From Schoenoplectus triqueter (lineage: Eukaryota > Streptophyta > Magnoliopsida > Poales > Cyperaceae): 64,000 nucleotides of DNA. A model generated the notes under the pieces. It was given only the letters and a program-made list of their open reading frames with translations, searched no databases and was not told where the DNA came from. Position 1 is the first letter of the stretch, and every line of letters starts with the position of its first letter. Positions 60,501 through 64,000 of this stretch are shown here, one piece after another. Position numbers and translations under genes: made by a program. The stretch lies in the NCBI GenBank assembly GCA_964058805.1, contig CAXKVV010000043.1:310001-374000 (forward strand), given 5' to 3'.

Positions 60501-61899
60501 TATGTTTAGTTCAAAAAAATAAAATTTTAATTAAAGATAATTTAGTTAAAAATGGATGAACTGGGAATAAAAAATATATATTTTGTAATTTAGATGAATC
60601 AATTGAATATCTTTTCATACATTGCTTGGTGGCATCATGTATATGGCATTGGATTGCAAATTATAATAATTTTAATTTTTCTACTCACCACACTTCATTG
60701 ATAGAATTATGACATTTGGATAATTATATTCCTTGTAAAGATACCATTATCTGTGAAATGATGAGGGGAGCTGTATTATGGGTTTTATGGAATGAGAGAA
60801 ATAAATTGATTTTTGAAGGAGGTAATATTAAAAGTGTAAGAACATTAGGAGGTGATATTATTTCCCTTATCAAATATTGGAGTCAACTCAACTATAAAGA
60901 TAAATTAGATACAATTCACTTCATTATACCTCTTAATGTAAGTTCACTACCAATGCAGCTCACTCAAGGAACTTTAAGTTTAGTGCTAATAGAGAAAGAG
61001 ATTGGGTCTGGAGGCGACTGAACTAAATATTTTTAGATCATCTTCTTCTCATTATGGATATCTTTATTTTTATGTGGTTATTTTGTGTTTTTTCAGCTGG
61101 ATATGAGAAGTTGGAAATACAGAGAAATATTCATCTGAGTTTGAAGAGGAGACTAAATAGTATTAAGTACCGGAAGTAGTTTAATCTTTAGATATATGAA
61201 ACTGTTAGTTTAAGTAGTTAATATGAGGTTTGCTGGTAGCAAGGAATGATGATTTTTGTGGTAGCTCTGATGATTTCTATTGCAAGGTTTTGTATAACTT
61301 TTTGAAGTTTATAGCGATAGATACTTTCCTTTAAACTAGCTATATACCCGCGCGTTGCAGCAGACTTTTTTATTTAAACATTAAAATATTATAAGATAAA
61401 AAAATTCACATTTATCTAATATTAAATTATAAATTCACCAAATTATAGAGAGAACTTATAATAAAGACTATATTTAATCTTGATGAGATTTTTGCACAAT
61501 ATGAGTTAATGATTCATGATTTTTGTGGCAAGAAAAGTAAATTATTCTAACATATATTATCACCATTAATTTCTTACCAAATATGCACAAAGTTGCTAAA
61601 TAAAAAAAATAATATTATGGAAATAATAATATATAAGGGAAATAAATGGAGAGAAAGAGTGGATCAATGGACGCGATCACATACGTTCGATCAACCAAAA
61701 ATAAATATTATCCGTCTAATTGAGGGATAAAATGGGTATAATAAAAAATTACCATGATAAAAAATGGACCCTCCAATTCTTAGATGCTTTATATAATAGT
61801 ATAGATATTACCCTATGGTACTAGAGTATGGTATCTAAACCTTAAACTTTAGTTTCATTAATGAAACTGGTGGTTTAACCATTTTTTCAAAAAAAAAAA
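57540..61899 (+). pseudogene. L1-type LINE, decayed ORF2, with 3' tail
   Basis: Plus strand in order: endonuclease C-terminal part (about 57620-57820, with SDHNALI), linker, reverse transcriptase (about 58870-59640) with SQTAFIKGRSIFDNI, LKLDFEKVFDRVN and the catalytic FADD box (59407-59418), then the zf-RVT region (about 59940-60700; KSMNKVLLCKWLWRY, WNERNKLIFEGG). Stop codons and frameshifts are frequent. A poly-A run at 61889-61899 after a GGTGGTTTAACC stretch is taken as the 3' end. A Helitron (61336-61805) interrupts the 3' tail. No TSD was established because the 5' end is not clear. Confidence 0.88.
61336..61805 (-). mobile_element. 470-bp non-autonomous Helitron
   Basis: On the minus strand it starts TCTATACTATTATATAAAG (61805) and ends in a GC-rich CAACGCGCGGG stretch followed by TATATAGCTAG (61336). 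5' TC, 3' CTAG, the GC-rich block close to the 3' end and insertion between A and T (A before, T after) fit the Helitron pattern. The ends resemble ATREP-type plant Helitrons. There is no TSD or terminal inverted repeat, as expected. The 3' hairpin is imperfect. Confidence 0.75.
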
Positions 61900-62169
61900 C
61901 AATAAAGGAGTCAGGACTCGGTAGTGCATTTTCGTTATCTAACTTGCATTCACATTGAGGTATTTGACTTAAAAGCAACTACTTTTTTTCAGTAAAAATA
62001 GAGTTCATATTTGGCGTGGAAGAATGTTCGACTTCTTTGTGAGTTTTCTATTTATTTATTTTTGGTGTGTATGGTGAAAGAGTATATTGAGCAGCTTAAT
62101 TAAGAGAAGGAAAAAAAAACGATCAAAACTATAATATAACATAGCATTTTTAGATTTACGGAATTTTTT
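61900..62169. other. Intergenic, nothing recognised
   Basis: AT-rich spacer between the LINE tail and the next element. No gene or repeat unit seen. Confidence 0.4.
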
Positions 62170-63692
62170 TGGGAGTGTTTGGCACTCAATGGAATAGCAA
62201 AAAGTTAGAATAGAATAGCTATTCCGACGAATTAATTTGTCAAACGAATTTTAGACTAAGTAGAAGAGTGCATAATAGTGCTAATCCGGTATACCAACTT
62301 ATAGGTTGAATACCGGATTAGCTCTCGTCGGAATAGCGATTATTGTTTGATTATATTATATTATATTATTATATTATGATTATGATTAAGATTTAGTATT
62401 ATTATATTATTATATTATATTTATGATTATAATTTATTATTATATTAATATTATTATTATTATTTATTATTATTATTATCATTAAATTATTATTATTAAA
62501 TTATTATTATCATTATTGTTATTATATTATCGTTACCATTAGTATTATTATATTATTTATTATTATTATAAATATAATTTAAATATTATATTATTATATT
62601 ATGAATATAAATATAATTATTTATTATTATATTATTATGATCAAGATTATTTTTATTATATTATTATATTATGATGATTATGATTATGATTATTATTAAT
62701 TATTATTATTTTATTATGTTGTATTATATTATTATATGTTGATTATAGTGATGATTAATTTATTATTATATTATTATAATTATTTATAATTATTTTTATG
62801 ATTATGATTATATTTTTATTATTATATTATTATGATTATGATAATGGTTATATTATTATGATTATGACTATAATTCTTATTCTCATGATTATGATGATGA
62901 TTATTATATTATGATTATATTATTAAAATTATGATTACTTATTATTATTATATTATTATAATTATGATTGTAATTATATTTTTTTATTATTATATTACTA
63001 TATTATGAATATGTTTATATTTTTATTATATTACTATTATAATATTATTATTTATTATGATTATTTTTTATTACTTTATTATTATTTTATTATGTTGTAT
63101 TATATTATTATATGTTGATTATAGTTATGATTAATTTATTATTATATTATTATAATTATAATTATTTATAATTATTTTTATGATTATGATTATATTTTTA
63201 TTATTATATTATTATGATTATGATTATGATTATATTATTATGATTATGACTATAATTATTATTATCATGATTATGATTATGATTATATTATTAAAATTAT
63301 GATTACTTATTATTATATTATTATAATTATGATTGTAATTATAATTATTTATTATTATATTACTATATTATAATTATGTTTATATTTTTATTATATTACT
63401 ATTATAATATTATTATTTATTATGTTTATTTTTTATTACTTTATTATTATTATTATTATTATTATCTTACTATTATGATTATTATTTTACTATTATTATT
63501 ATCATAATCATTATTAGTATCATAATTATTCATATTTTAACTATTCTGAGTAACAACTGCCAAACGATATTTTCGCTCTTCCGAATAGTCAAGAATATCA
63601 CTCTTCTACCACTCTTCCAAAAAAAATACTATTCTATCACTCTTCCAAAATTACCACTTTTACAAAGCTATTCTTTGATTTGCCAAACGGAC
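62170..63692. mobile_element. 1.5-kb element with GTTTGGCA ends and satellite core
   Basis: The left end is GGGAGTGTTTGGCACTCAAT, with GGAATAGC following, and the right end is GCTATTCTTTGATTTGCCAA followed by ACGGACC, so the two ends form an imperfect inverted repeat. The CTATTC/GAATAG words extend inward on both sides. The middle (62340-63560) is nearly pure ATT/ATG/ATA repeat. No coding frame. The TSD is unclear (T-rich on both sides). Confidence 0.65.
62700..63462. repeat. ATT/ATG satellite with 376-bp tandem duplication
   Basis: The word TTATTATGTTGTATT occurs at 62711 and 63087 and the following 370 bp are collinear with few changes (same order of GACTATAATT, GATTACTTATTA, TGTTTATATTTTT). 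So a low-complexity block has been duplicated once as a 376-bp unit. Shorter microsatellite repeats continue on either side. Confidence 0.8.
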
Positions 63693-64000
63693 CTTTGATT
63701 TTTTGTTCGAACAACGCTCTATCCTTAAAAGAGTACTTAGAGAATGCGACTTCATGCATGGTAAGACCGTTTTAAATTAACGGAGACCGAGGAGTGAAGA
63801 GAGGCAACACAGATTTGGTCTATATCCTTTATAATATTAATTAATTAATTCTATGCGTGAAATGACAATTTGAAGTTAATATGATCATTAGTTTTGGACC
63901 ACAAACATGACAATTATAATTTATAATGGTACCTTTTAGATTTATAAGGCAAACACTACACTGCTCTTCAAAGAATACAAATTCATACAGAGTACAATCT
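63693..64000. other. Window end, nothing recognised
   Basis: Ordinary AT-rich sequence after the satellite element. No gene or element end seen. Confidence 0.4.

Overview
The window looks like nuclear DNA of a flowering plant, most likely a eudicot. It is about two-thirds A+T, genes are sparse and have GT-AG introns, and every protein gene recognised has a familiar land-plant form. Five host genes are well supported: (1) a glutamine-dependent asparagine synthetase, + strand, 14569-20005, 13 exons, 590 aa; (2) a plastid stearoyl-ACP desaturase, - strand, 28143-29859, 4 exons, 385 aa; (3) an MTP1-type vacuolar zinc transporter, - strand, 31458-32597, intronless, 379 aa; (4) a plastid CGFS glutaredoxin with an N-terminal GIY-YIG-like domain (GRXS16 type), + strand, 35248-37156, 2 exons, 298 aa; (5) an SMXL6/7/8 (D53-like) strigolactone-pathway repressor, - strand, 41404-45084, 3 exons, 1005 aa. 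They do not form a pathway cluster. All exon joins keep frame and match the known proteins over their whole length.

Most of the rest is transposable-element DNA, and many elements could be bounded by eye from target-site duplications (TSDs). Left part (1-14.3 kb): a possible long solo LTR, an unusual CA-rich block, a 1.1-kb deleted hAT element with a perfect 8-bp TSD, a 281-bp hAT MITE built of CCCGACC repeats, and a striking run of eight foldback elements (9.66-13.52 kb) set in or between TA, GA and CATA microsatellites. The asparagine synthetase gene carries a 130-bp hAT MITE 20 bp upstream of its TATA box, and a 466-bp solo LTR plus a foldback MITE in intron 2.

Middle part: a 7.52-kb Mutator-like element (20465-27984) with 53-bp perfect terminal inverted repeats and a perfect 9-bp TSD. 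It contains a dead MULE transposase gene and, facing it, a dead plant-mobile-domain (PMD) gene. It ends only 158 bp downstream of the desaturase stop codon. MTP1, the glutaredoxin and SMXL follow, separated by LTR, CACTA-like, hAT and foldback remnants.

Right part (45.5-64 kb): two larger hAT elements with ruined RICESLEEPER-like transposases, a solo LTR, a 154-bp palindromic Mutator MITE, a MITE sharing the subterminal palindromes of the 7.5-kb MULE, a pair-member of a second hAT MITE family, a decayed L1-type LINE with a Helitron in its 3' tail, and a 1.5-kb foldback-like element filled with ATT/ATG satellite.

The observations most worth following are: the SMXL protein has HGMT where its clade normally has the RGKT degron, and its second ATPase domain has lost the P-loop; the foldback elements repeatedly sit in microsatellites; the MULE has intact ends but dead genes and shares palindromic arrays with a MITE; and a MITE sits at the core promoter of asparagine synthetase. 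No RNA genes or CRISPR arrays were seen.
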